Shown: one piece after another, positions 6,717 through 13,065 of the stretch
Layout of the letters: each line of letters opens with the position of its first letter
Numbering within the stretch: the first letter of the stretch is position 1
From: Actinomycetes bacterium
GTDB taxonomy: Bacteria; Actinomycetota; Actinomycetes; Propionibacteriales; Propionibacteriaceae
Direction of reading: 5' to 3'
Assembly: GCA_023432725.1 (NCBI GenBank)
Contig: JAEYUH010000276.1
Location: 1-13,779, forward strand
DNA: 13,779 bases
The notes under the pieces: model-generated
What the model was told of the DNA's origin: nothing
The model's database searches: none
Seen by the model: the letters and a program-made list of their open reading frames with translations, nothing else
Position numbers and translations under genes: made by a program

Positions 6717-8072
6717 TCAGGCTCCCGTCTTCTCGGTCTGGGGAAGGTCGTCGGCAGACAGGACGAGGGTCCGCTGCACCTTGCTGGAGTAGTACACCGG
6801 GCTGAGGTCGTAGCCGACCTCGGAGTGCTCGGCGAGGTCGATGCCGTTCAGCTCCTCGGAGGCGCTGACCCGCCAGCCGATCGTCTTCTTGATGGCGAGG
6901 GCGATCACGTAGGTGACGACGAACGAGAAGACCATCACCGCGACAGCACCGATCAGCTGCTTGACGAACTGGTCGAGGCCACCGCCGTAGAACAGGCCCG
7001 CAACACCAGGGCTGGCCGGGTCGCCGGAGGTTGCCGGATCGGCGAGGAAGCCGATCGCCAGGGTGCCGACCAGGCCGCCGACCAGGTGCACGCCGACCAC
7101 GTCGAGCGAGTCGTCGTAGCCGAACTTGTACTTCAGGCCGACGGCGTAGGCGCAGGCGACACCGGCCAGCAGGCCGATGACGAGCGCGCCGACAGGGCTG
7201 ACCGCACCGGCGGCAGGGGTGATGCCGACCAGGCCCGCGACGATGCCGGACGCGGCGCCCAGCGAGGTCGCGTGGCCGTCCCGGATCCGCTCCACCGCGA
7301 GCCAGGCCAGCATCGCGGCAGCGGTCGCGGCCAGGGTGTTCACCCAGGCGAGCGAGGCCAGGCCGTTGGCGGCGACCGCCGAGCCGGCGTTGAAGCCGAA
7401 CCAGCCGAACCACAGCAGGGCGGCGCCCAGCATGACCAGGGTCAGGTTGTGCGGACGCATCGGACGGCTGCCGAAGCCGATCCGCGGACCGATCACCAGC
7501 GCCAGGGCCAGCGCCGCGGTACCGGCGTTGATGTGGATGGCGGTGCCGCCGGCGAAGTCGATGGCGCCCAGCGTGTTGGCGATCCAGCCGCCCTTCGACT
7601 CGTCACCGTCGAAGGCGAAGACCCAGTGCGCCGCCGGGAAGTAGACCAGCGTGCCCCAGATCACGGTGAACACCGTCCAGGCGCCGAACGAGGCGCGGTC
7701 GGCGATGGCACCCGAGACCAGCGCCACGGTGATGATCGCGAAGCAGGCCTGGAAGGCGACGAAGGCCAGCGACGGCAGCGTCCCGGAGAGGGAATCGCCT
7801 GCCATCAGCCCCTGCAGCCCCAGGTACTCCAGCGGGTTGCCGATCAGGCCGAGCCCGCCGACGGAGTCACCGAAGGCGAGGCTGTAGCCGTAGAGCACCC
7901 ACAGCACCCCGATGACGCCCATGCTGACGAAGCTCATCATCATCATGTTGAGGACGCCCTTGGCGCGGACCATGCCGCCGTAGAAGAGCGCGAGACCGGG
8001 GGTCATCAACAGCACGAAGGATGCTGCGGTGAGGACCCAGGCGGTATCGCCGGTATCGAGTTCCAGAATCAT
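6717..8072 (-). CDS. amtB: Ammonium transporter AmtB
   Basis: 451-residue, probably 11-helix inner-membrane channel of the Amt/Rh family. It starts with the family pattern DTGDTAWVLTAASFVLLMTPGLALFYGG; the pore twin histidines are H180 (TAIHINAG) and H329 (VGVHLVGG), spaced as in E. coli AmtB. A cytoplasmic C-terminal region of about 50 residues carries the GlnK-interacting segment (LNGIDLAEHSEVGY) and then a longer acidic tail ending SADDLPQTEKTGA. The ATG at 8072 has GAAGGG almost touching it, which is closer than usual, but no better start fits the family N-terminus. Co-transcribed with glnK. Expression is very likely controlled by the GTTAC array just upstream, consistent with induction at low nitrogen. 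Confidence 0.96.
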   Translation of the reverse strand: MILELDTGDTAWVLTAASFVLLMTPGLALFYGGMVRAKGVLNMMMMSFVSMGVIGVLWVLYGYSLAFGDSVGGLGLIGNPLEYLGLQGLMAGDSLSGTLPSLAFVAFQACFAIITVALVSGAIADRASFGAWTVFTVIWGTLVYFPAAHWVFAFDGDESKGGWIANTLGAIDFAGGTAIHINAGTAALALALVIGPRIGFGSRPMRPHNLTLVMLGAALLWFGWFGFNAGSAVAANGLASLAWVNTLAATAAAMLAWLAVERIRDGHATSLGAASGIVAGLVGITPAAGAVSPVGALVIGLLAGVACAYAVGLKYKFGYDDSLDVVGVHLVGGLVGTLAIGFLADPATSGDPASPGVAGLFYGGGLDQFVKQLIGAVAVMVFSFVVTYVIALAIKKTIGWRVSASEELNGIDLAEHSEVGYDLSPVYYSSKVQRTLVLSADDLPQTEKTGA

Positions 8073-8094
8073 GCCCTTCAGGCTGTCGGATGGC

Positions 8095-8175
8095 TGTTAC
8101 GCCCGGGTTCTGCCCGTGTTACGAGGTGATGAGCCACTGTTACAGGCTTGTTAGCCCTTGTTACGGCAGCGTTGC
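8095..8175 (-). promoter_or_regulatory. GlnR-type operator array upstream of amtB-glnK
   Basis: Four exact TGTTAC hexamers at 8095, 8117, 8138 and 8159 are spaced 22, 21 and 21 bases. Degenerate half-sites lie near the midpoints: GTTCT at 8107, GTTAG at 8150 and GTTGC at 8171; the middle interval has only a poor GTGAT at 8126. The half-site period is therefore 10-11 bases, one helical turn. This matches the alternating GTnAC-n6-GAAAC layout of GlnR boxes (OmpR-family tandem binding) known upstream of amtB in Streptomyces. The array covers about 23 to 103 bases before the amtB ATG. No AmtR-type site of Corynebacterium is seen. I could not place the amtB -10 and -35 with confidence. Confidence 0.7.
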
Positions 8176-8185
8176 GCGCGCTGGG

Positions 8186-8205
8186 CGGTGGCCTGGACGG
8201 TGGCC
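8186..8205. repeat. CGGTGGCC direct repeat in amtB-hpf gap
   Basis: CGGTGGCC occurs at 8186-8193 and 8198-8205, 12 bases apart, within the GC-rich stretch 8176-8261 of the 341-base amtB-hpf intergenic region. Apart from this pair I see nothing in that stretch. It may be chance in such GC-rich DNA. Confidence 0.2.
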
Positions 8206-8261
8206 GGTGCGCGGGCGGCCGGGATGGTGGGACAACACGCGCCACGCGTCGGCGACAGGCT

Positions 8262-8289
8262 TTGACGCGACCCCGAAGCCGACTACGGT
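8262..8289 (+). promoter_or_regulatory. Candidate housekeeping promoter for hpf
   Basis: TTGACG (8262-8267) as -35 and TACGGT (8284-8289) as -10 with a 16-base spacer, fitting actinobacterial TTGAC...TANNNT promoters. The expected start is about 8295-8297, giving a leader of nearly 120 bases before hpf. That start coincides with the base of a long hairpin and with an ATG. Confidence 0.5.
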
Positions 8290-8295
8290 GGGGGT

Positions 8296-8351
8296 ATGGC
8301 ACCCAGGGTCCAGCCTGCAGCTTCGGCGGCAGGGGCGGGCCCGGGTGCCAT
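8296..8351 (+). promoter_or_regulatory. Long structured 5' leader hairpin of hpf mRNA
   Basis: Nested inverted repeats form one 56-base stem-loop: atggcaccc (8296-8304) with gggtgccat (8343-8351), nine pairs; a bulged A8305; gggtcc (8306-8311) with gggccc (8337-8342), six pairs including one G-U; then cctgc (8314-8318) with gcagg (8329-8333), an A/G mismatch, GC/GC, and a UUCG tetraloop at 8322-8325. It starts where transcription from the 8262-8289 promoter should begin. The flanking genes are divergent here, so no gene reads into it and termination of an upstream transcript is not an obvious purpose. Confidence 0.5.
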
Positions 8352-8412
8352 TGTCGTCCAGGCATTCTTCCGATCCAGCCTGATGACGACCCAGACACCA
8401 CCAGGAGGTTGA
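8296..8412 (+). CDS. Possible leaderless leader-peptide ORF before hpf
   Basis: An open frame of 38 codons runs from ATG 8296, the predicted transcription start, to TGA 8410-8412. The stop lies between the hpf ribosome binding site and the hpf ATG at 8414, leaving one base between the two frames. The peptide begins MAPRVQPAAS and ends TPPGG. Leaderless mRNAs are common in actinobacteria, and translating ribosomes would open the leader hairpin. Against it: only about 60% of third codon positions are G or C, well below the real genes here, and I recognise no family. Treat as a hypothesis. Confidence 0.22.
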   Translation: MAPRVQPAASAAGAGPGAIVVQAFFRSSLMTTQTPPGG

Positions 8413-8413
8413 C

Positions 8414-9046
8414 ATGGATGTCCTTGTTACCGGTCGGCACTGCCAGATCCCCGATGATTTCCGGTCCAGGGTCGAAGAGAAGATCGCCTCCATCGAGAAG
8501 CTGAAGGACAGGGTGATCCGGGTCGAGGTCCAGGTCACAGCCCATGGGCACAAGCGGCAGCCGGACCAGTCGACCGGAGTCGAGATCACGCTGCGGAGCA
8601 AGGGCCCGGTGGTGCGGGCCGAGGCCTTCGCCGACGACAAGGCGGTAGCCTTCGACCGGGCGCTGGAGCGGCTGAAGTCCCAGTTGCGCCGCGCCTCCGA
8701 CCGCCGCAAGACCCATCGCGGGCTGCGTACCGCTGCGCCACTGGCCGGGGTGCCCGCCGGGGCCGGTGATGCCGGGGCCGAGGAGACCGAGACCGCCCAG
8801 GTGCGGACCCTCGCCGCAGGGCTTGAGGTGCACGGCGACGGCCCGCTGGTGGTGCGCGAGAAGGTGTTCGAGGCAACCCCGCTGACCCTCGCCCAGGCGC
8901 TGGACGAGATGGAGCTGGTCGGCCATGACTTCTTCCTCTACGTCGACGCCGAGACCAACGCCCCCAGCGCGGTCTACCGGCGCAAGGCGTACGACTACGG
9001 AGTGATCCACCTCAGCGTCGACAAGGCCGGCGCTGCCCAGGGCTGA
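8414..9046 (+). CDS. hpf: Long-form ribosome hibernation promoting factor
   Basis: 210 residues. The N-terminal S30AE/YfiA domain (about 1-100; MDVLVTGRHCQIPDDFRSRVEEKI) binds the 30S decoding centre, a flexible Ala/Gly-rich linker (about 110-140) follows, and the C-terminal domain (about 148-205; FEATPLTLAQALDEMELVGHDFFLY, VYRRKAYDYGVIHL) is the dimerisation module that joins two ribosomes into 100S particles in long-form HPFs. AGGAGG at 8403-8408 sits five bases before the ATG. In mycobacteria the homologue lies between comF and secA, as here, but in this window it is separated from both by minus-strand nitrogen genes. Its leader is unusually structured. A glycosylase gene follows or overlaps with no terminator between. 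Confidence 0.95.
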   Translation: MDVLVTGRHCQIPDDFRSRVEEKIASIEKLKDRVIRVEVQVTAHGHKRQPDQSTGVEITLRSKGPVVRAEAFADDKAVAFDRALERLKSQLRRASDRRKTHRGLRTAAPLAGVPAGAGDAGAEETETAQVRTLAAGLEVHGDGPLVVREKVFEATPLTLAQALDEMELVGHDFFLYVDAETNAPSAVYRRKAYDYGVIHLSVDKAGAAQG

Positions 9047-9074
9047 GCTGAGCCCGGCCCAGGCGCGGCGGGCG

Positions 9075-10256
9075 GTGCTCGCCGCGCAGGGGTTCGGGCG
9101 GTCACCGGCGGGGGACGGACCCGTCACCATCCGTCAGGTCCAGCGGGTGATCGACAAGGTGGGGCACTTCCAGATCGACACCGTCAACGTCGCGGTGCGG
9201 GCCCACTACATGCCACTCTTCGCCCGCCTCGGGCCCTACGACCGCGGCCTGCTCGAGCGGGCTGCCGGGGTCGCTCCGCGCCGGTTGTTCGAGTGCTGGC
9301 TGGGTGGCGCCGTCTCCTACCTCGACGTCGAGCTCTATCCGGCGTTCCGCCACCGGATGGCCGAGCAGCAGGCGCGGCCGTGGGAGTGGCTGGCCCGGAT
9401 CAGCGCCGAGCATCCCGAACTGCTGGGCAAGATCCAGCGCCAGCTCAGCGAGCACGGACCGCTGACCGCGCGGCAGATCGAACACCCGGACAACCGTGAA
9501 CCGGGGGCGTGGTGGAACTGGTCGGACGCCAAGACCGGCCTCGAGTGGCTGCTCACCATCGGCGAGGTGACCGTCGCCAGCCGCAACCCCCAGTTCGAGC
9601 GGCTCTACAACCTGCCCGAGCGCGTGATCCCGCCCGCGATCCTGGCCCGCGGTGACCTCGAGGCGGCCGAGGCGACCAGGCTGCTGGTGGCACGCTCGGC
9701 GGCTGCTCTGGCCGTCGCCACCGAACGCGACCTGGCCGGCTACTTCCGGCTCAACGCCGCCCGCGCCCGGGAAGCGGTCGCCGACCTGGTGGCATCCGGG
9801 GAACTGGAGCCCGTGGCGGTGAAGGGCTGGAAGCTGCCGGCCTACCTGTGGCACGAGGCGCGGCTGCCGCGCCGGCTCGCCGGGGATTCCCTGGTCAGCC
9901 CGTTCGACTCGCTCGTCTCCGACCGCGATCGCCTGCTGCAGACCTTCGGCGTCGACTACCGGATCGAGATCTACGTGCCGGCGGCGAAGCGGGTGTGGGG
10001 CTATTACGTGTACCTGTTCGTGATGGACGACGCCATCACGGCCAGGGTGGACCTCAAGGCCGACCGGCAGGCGGGGGCGCTGCTGGTGCAGGCCGCCTGG
10101 CTCGAGCCCGGTGCTCCCTCGCCGGAGACGGCGGGCCGGCTGGCGGGGGCGTTGCGCTCCATGGCCGGCTGGCTCGGGCTCGCCGGCGTGGAGGTGCGCC
10201 CGAAGGGCACCCTCGCGGCAGCGCTGGAGCGGGAGGTCCGCGCGGCCACCGGGTGA
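9075..10256 (+). CDS. YcaQ/AlkZ-like DNA glycosylase (winged-helix, HTH_42)
   Basis: 393 residues from GTG 9075. The protein belongs to the winged-helix family (PF06224) of E. coli YcaQ and Streptomyces AlkZ, monofunctional glycosylases that remove bulky alkylated bases and unhook interstrand crosslinks. The catalytic Q-phi-D motif of the YcaQ branch is present as Q33-I34-D35 in HFQIDTVNVAVRAHY, followed by LFARLGPYDRGLLERA; later blocks include FECWLGGAVSYLDVELYPAFRHRM and SLVSPFDSLVSDRDRLLQTF. Family members have an extra N-terminal helix that is readable here upstream of the GTG as LSPAQARRAVLAAQGF, so the true start is probably earlier; only CTG codons (9033 or 9048) are available before the in-frame stop at 9003. 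Either would overlap the end of hpf, implying a coupled hpf-glycosylase transcript. It is convergent with the ABC ATPase gene, ten bases away. Confidence 0.82.
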   Translation: MLAAQGFGRSPAGDGPVTIRQVQRVIDKVGHFQIDTVNVAVRAHYMPLFARLGPYDRGLLERAAGVAPRRLFECWLGGAVSYLDVELYPAFRHRMAEQQARPWEWLARISAEHPELLGKIQRQLSEHGPLTARQIEHPDNREPGAWWNWSDAKTGLEWLLTIGEVTVASRNPQFERLYNLPERVIPPAILARGDLEAAEATRLLVARSAAALAVATERDLAGYFRLNAARAREAVADLVASGELEPVAVKGWKLPAYLWHEARLPRRLAGDSLVSPFDSLVSDRDRLLQTFGVDYRIEIYVPAAKRVWGYYVYLFVMDDAITARVDLKADRQAGALLVQAAWLEPGAPSPETAGRLAGALRSMAGWLGLAGVEVRPKGTLAAALEREVRAATG

Positions 10257-10269
10257 GCCGGTCGGCTCA
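10254..10269. terminator. Palindrome containing both convergent stop codons
   Basis: tgagccggtcggctca is a perfect palindrome whose first three bases are the glycosylase TGA and whose last three are the reverse complement of the ABC ATPase TGA. As RNA it could form about six pairs with a four-base loop on either strand. Short and without a T-run, so termination is possible but not certain. Confidence 0.35.
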
Positions 10270-11139
10270 GTGGCTGAGGTGCCGGGGTGGCGGGAGCGGC
10301 GCGTCGGCGGAGCCGCTGTCGGGCTCGCGATGACGCTGCGCGTACGCCGCGTCCTCGTCCCCGGCGTGCACGTGGGTAGGGTCGAGCACCCGGGCGAGGA
10401 AGGTGCGGGTGCGCTCCTCCTTCGGGTTGCCGATGACCTCCTCCGGCGGCCCCTCCTCGACGATCGCCCCGTCGTCCATGAAGATCACCCGGTCGGCCAC
10501 CTCTCGGGCGAAGGCCATCTCGTGGGTGACGACCATCATCGTCATGCCCTCGCTCGCCAGGTCACGCATGACGGCGAGCACGTCGCCGACGAGTTCGGGG
10601 TCGAGCGCCGAGGTCGGCTCGTCGAAGAGCATCATCTCCGGGTCCATCGCCAGCGCCCGTGCGATAGCCACCCGCTGCTGCTGGCCACCCGACATCTGGG
10701 CGGGGAAGGAGTCGCCGCGGTCACCCAGGCCCACCTTCGTCAGGTTCTCCAGCGCGATCCGCCGGGCCTCCTCCGGCGACTTCTTGAGCACCCGGATCTG
10801 GGCGATGGTGCAGTTCTCCAGGGCCGTGAGGTGCGGGAACAGGTTGAACTGCTGGAAGACCATCCCCATCTTGGTGCGGATCTTGTCGACGTCGGCGTCG
10901 AGGTCGGTGATCTCTTCGTTGAGGATGAAGATCCGGCCCGCGGTGGGCCGCTCGAGCACGTTGACGCAGCGCAGCAGGGTCGACTTGCCGGAGCCCGACG
11001 GGCCGATCACGCAGACCACCTCGCCGCGGTGGACGGTGGTGGTGATGCCCTTGAGCACCTCGAGGTCGCCGAAGGACTTGTGGAGGTCGTAGATCTGGAT
11101 CTCGTCCTCGCGGTTGCCGGTCGGGATGGTCTGGGTCAT
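10267..11139 (-). CDS. Polar amino acid ABC transporter, ATP-binding protein
   Basis: 290-residue ATPase of the polar amino acid uptake (PAAT, GlnQ-like) family that powers the permease encoded just before it. Walker [10 protein letters not shown] at 46-54, Q-loop in [17 protein letters not shown], signature [19 protein letters not shown], Walker [15 protein letters not shown] and H-loop [16 protein letters not shown] are all intact. The usual end FLARVL is followed by a tail of about 38 residues rich in H, D and P that is not typical and has no recognisable domain. The frame is open far upstream in the permease gene, but ATG 11139 (or GTG 11148, three codons earlier) is the sensible start. 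Permease and ATPase genes are about five bases apart. Amino acid specificity cannot be read from the ATPase. Confidence 0.93.
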   Translation of the reverse strand: MTQTIPTGNREDEIQIYDLHKSFGDLEVLKGITTTVHRGEVVCVIGPSGSGKSTLLRCVNVLERPTAGRIFILNEEITDLDADVDKIRTKMGMVFQQFNLFPHLTALENCTIAQIRVLKKSPEEARRIALENLTKVGLGDRGDSFPAQMSGGQQQRVAIARALAMDPEMMLFDEPTSALDPELVGDVLAVMRDLASEGMTMMVVTHEMAFAREVADRVIFMDDGAIVEEGPPEEVIGNPKEERTRTFLARVLDPTHVHAGDEDAAYAQRHREPDSGSADAPLPPPRHLSH

Positions 11140-11144
11140 GGCGG

Positions 11145-11969
11145 TCACCTGGCCTTCGCAGCCTTGGCCTCGAGCCGCCGGACCAGGTAGCTGAGGGGGA
11201 GGGTGATGACGAGGTACAGCAGGCCGGCTACCACCAGCGGCGTCATGTTCGCGTAGGTGTTGGCCAGGTCGCGGCCGTACTTGGTGAGCTCGAAGTCGGC
11301 CTTCACCAGTCCGAGCACGTAGACCAGCGAAGAGTCCTTGGTGAGCAGCACCAGCTCGTTGGTCAGCGGCGGGATCACGATCCGGAAGGCCTGCGGCAGG
11401 ATGATCCGCTGCATCGCCATGCCGGGCGGCATCCCGAGCGAGCGGGCGGCCTCGAACTGCCCCTTCGGGACGGCCTGGATGCCGGCCCTGATGGTCTCCG
11501 ACATGTACGCCGCCGAGACCATGCCGAGCGCCGTCCAGACTGTGCCGAACGGGTCGAGCGGGAACCGGAAGCCGGGGAAGGCGATCCCCAGCAGGCTGAA
11601 CGCCAGAAGCACGATGATCGCCGGGACGCCGCGGAAGAACTCGATGTAGATGTTGGCCAGCCACCGGTAGGGCGCCACCTGGGACATCTTCATCAGGGCG
11701 AGGACGGTGCCCGCCACCAGGCCGAAGACGAAGGCCCCCGCGGTGTAGGCGATCGTGTGCAGGAACGCCCACAGCAGGCCCGGCCCGAGGATCTCCTGGA
11801 TCAGGTCGGGGCGGAAGAAGGCGTTCTGGACGGCCCTGCCGTCCACCGTCAGCACGGCGAGCGCGAGCAGCAGGAGCAGGACCCCGTACTGCACCATCCG
11901 GAAGCGCTGGGCGCGCCTGCGGGGCGAGAGGCTCCTGCGAGCCCGGGGTTCGGTGGCGGTGGCTGTCAT
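11145..11969 (-). CDS. Polar amino acid ABC transporter, permease
   Basis: 274-residue inner-membrane subunit of the HisMQ/GlnP type. An Arg-rich cytoplasmic start (residues 1-24) precedes a first helix at about 27-42; further helices include [21 protein letters not shown] and [17 protein letters not shown]. The EAA loop that docks on the ATPase starts at 173 ([21 protein letters not shown] without its last residue is the core), then [15 protein letters not shown], a family hallmark. GAGGGAG about six bases before ATG 11969 is a good ribosome binding site. Only one permease gene is present, so it would act as a homodimer. It follows the binding-protein gene after 120 bases holding two hairpins, which should lower permease and ATPase levels relative to the binding protein. 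Confidence 0.93.
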   Translation of the reverse strand: MTATATEPRARRSLSPRRRAQRFRMVQYGVLLLLLALAVLTVDGRAVQNAFFRPDLIQEILGPGLLWAFLHTIAYTAGAFVFGLVAGTVLALMKMSQVAPYRWLANIYIEFFRGVPAIIVLLAFSLLGIAFPGFRFPLDPFGTVWTALGMVSAAYMSETIRAGIQAVPKGQFEAARSLGMPPGMAMQRIILPQAFRIVIPPLTNELVLLTKDSSLVYVLGLVKADFELTKYGRDLANTYANMTPLVVAGLLYLVITLPLSYLVRRLEAKAAKAR

Positions 11970-12022
11970 GGGTACTCCCTCGCCCGGTGCGTGGTGCCGC
12001 CGACGCGGCGGGTACAGGTTAG

Positions 12023-12038
12023 GCCCCCGACGGGGGGC
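12023..12038 (-). terminator. Second intercistronic hairpin before the permease gene
   Basis: gccccc (12023-12028) and gggggc (12033-12038) form a six-pair GC stem with loop gacg. It lies ten bases downstream (minus strand) of the larger hairpin at 12048-12078, in tandem. Short, so its own terminating power is uncertain. Confidence 0.4.
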
Positions 12039-12047
12039 GCGCAGGCG

Positions 12048-12078
12048 GTCCCGGGGACCGGTGGCCGGTCCCCGGGAC
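12048..12078 (-). terminator. Strong hairpin after the binding-protein gene
   Basis: Perfect 14-bp stem: gtcccggggaccgg (12048-12061) and ccggtccccgggac (12065-12078) around the loop TGG. On the minus strand it begins 12 bases after the binding-protein stop. No T-run follows. Partial terminators or 3'-end stabilisers in this position commonly raise binding protein over membrane components in ABC importer operons. Confidence 0.65.
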
Positions 12079-12089
12079 GCCGGTGGGAA

Positions 12090-12908
12090 TCACTTCGGGG
12101 CGTCGACCCCGAACCACTTCTTGTAGACGTCGTTGAACCGGCCGTCAGCCTTGGCGTCGGCCAGCACCTTGTTCACCCTTTCCAACAGCGCGGTGTTGTC
12201 CAGGCTCATGTTGAACCCGTACTGCTCACCGGTGGCGAACTCCTTGACCACCTTCGTGGTCGGGTTGTTCTTGGCGAAGTCGAACAGCACGCCGTTGTCG
12301 TTGATGGCGGCATCGGCAGTGTTGGCGAGGACGGAGTTGGCGGTGCCGGGCAGGTCGTCGAAGATCTTCACCTCGTAGCCGTTGGCGGCGGCGTTCTCCT
12401 CGGCGTAGATCTGGCCGGTGGTGTCGGTCTGCGCGGCCAGCACCTTGCCCTTGAGGTCGGGCAGGTCGGTGATCGGCGAGTCGGCCTTCACCAGCAGCGC
12501 CTGGGTGGCGTCGAAGTAGGGGTCGGAGAACAGCGAGGACTTCTTGCGCTCCTCGGTGATCGTGATGGCTGCCGCGCCGAGGTCACACTTCTTGGCGGTG
12601 AACACGGCTCCGGACTGGATCTGCCCGAAGTCGATGTCGATGATCTCCTGGGTGACCCCCAGGTCGGCGGCGATCAGGTCGACCACGTCGACGTCGAAGC
12701 CGACGATCTTGTCACCCTCGGGGAACTGGAAGGGGGCATAGGCGAGGTGGGTGCACACGGTGAGCTTGCCGGGGGCGACCAGGGCCAACCCGTCGGCGGA
12801 CGACTCCCCACCCGGGACAGCGGGGGTGGGCTGGGAGTAGTTGGCGCACCCGGTGAGAACGACGGCCAGAGCCGCCGCGGCACCAGCTGCACGGAACAGG
12901 GACTTCAT
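12090..12908 (-). CDS. Amino acid ABC transporter, substrate-binding lipoprotein
   Basis: 272-residue solute-binding protein of family 3 (PAAT), the first gene of the importer operon. The signal peptide ends in lipobox VLTGC (C21 lipidated), then an unstructured Ser/Pro/Gly linker of about 25 residues. The two-lobe domain follows: LTVCTHLAYAPFQF, IVGFDVDVVDLIAADLGV (the family GxDVD element), AAAITITEERKKSSLFSDPY, and the second lobe LPDLKGKVLAAQTDTTGQIYAEEN; it ends FNDVYKKWFGVDAPK. The ribosome binding site AGGAAGG lies seven bases before ATG 12908. No reliable promoter was found in the 12909-13000 stretch. Substrate is likely a polar amino acid such as glutamate or glutamine, but this is a guess from the family only. 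Confidence 0.93.
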   Translation of the reverse strand: MKSLFRAAGAAAALAVVLTGCANYSQPTPAVPGGESSADGLALVAPGKLTVCTHLAYAPFQFPEGDKIVGFDVDVVDLIAADLGVTQEIIDIDFGQIQSGAVFTAKKCDLGAAAITITEERKKSSLFSDPYFDATQALLVKADSPITDLPDLKGKVLAAQTDTTGQIYAEENAAANGYEVKIFDDLPGTANSVLANTADAAINDNGVLFDFAKNNPTTKVVKEFATGEQYGFNMSLDNTALLERVNKVLADAKADGRFNDVYKKWFGVDAPK

Positions 12909-12993
12909 GGTGGAACCTTCCTGTGGGTCAACTGGGTGAATGATGCCAGCGGTTCATTGCGGTTCTGCTACAAGGATGCTCCCGTGGGCACGC

Positions 12994-13023
12994 GGGTGGG
13001 TGGCGATCGCCTCATGGGTGGGT
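12994..13023. repeat. GGGTGGGT direct repeats around GGCGATCGCC palindrome
   Basis: GGGTGGGT occurs at 12994-13001 and 13016-13023, 22 bases apart (two helical turns), with the perfect 10-base palindrome GGCGATCGCC at 13002-13011 between them. It lies in the 197-base divergent gap between the binding-protein gene and secA, 37 bases upstream of the candidate secA -10. Looks operator-like; no known regulator recognised. Confidence 0.35.
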
Positions 13024-13059
13024 CACGGCGAGGCCGCGGGAGCGGCTGGGGCGATGGCC

Positions 13060-13065
13060 TAGGAT
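13060..13065 (+). promoter_or_regulatory. Candidate -10 element for secA
   Basis: TAGGAT fits TANNNT; expected transcription start near 13072 gives a 34-base leader with GAAGGA (13088-13093) as ribosome binding site, 12 bases before the GTG, a little far. No clear -35 hexamer is visible. Confidence 0.35.

Noticed and set aside
6645..8129. 494-codon plus-strand frame opposite amtB-glnK
   Set aside because: His/Gln/Asp-rich translation is the mirror of membrane-helix codons of amtB; no ribosome binding site or domain.
8073..8413. AmtR (Corynebacterium-type) site upstream of amtB
   Set aside because: No CTAT-n6-ATAG-like pattern; the repeats fit GlnR half-sites instead.
10111..11190. 359-codon plus-strand frame opposite the ABC ATPase
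   Set aside because: Covers the complement of intact Walker and signature motifs; composition is that of an antisense artefact.
11140..11772. N-terminal extension of the ABC ATPase frame into the permease gene, suggesting a fusion
   Set aside because: The extension translates the permease gene in the wrong frame; ATG 11139 or GTG 11148 with normal spacing is the real start.
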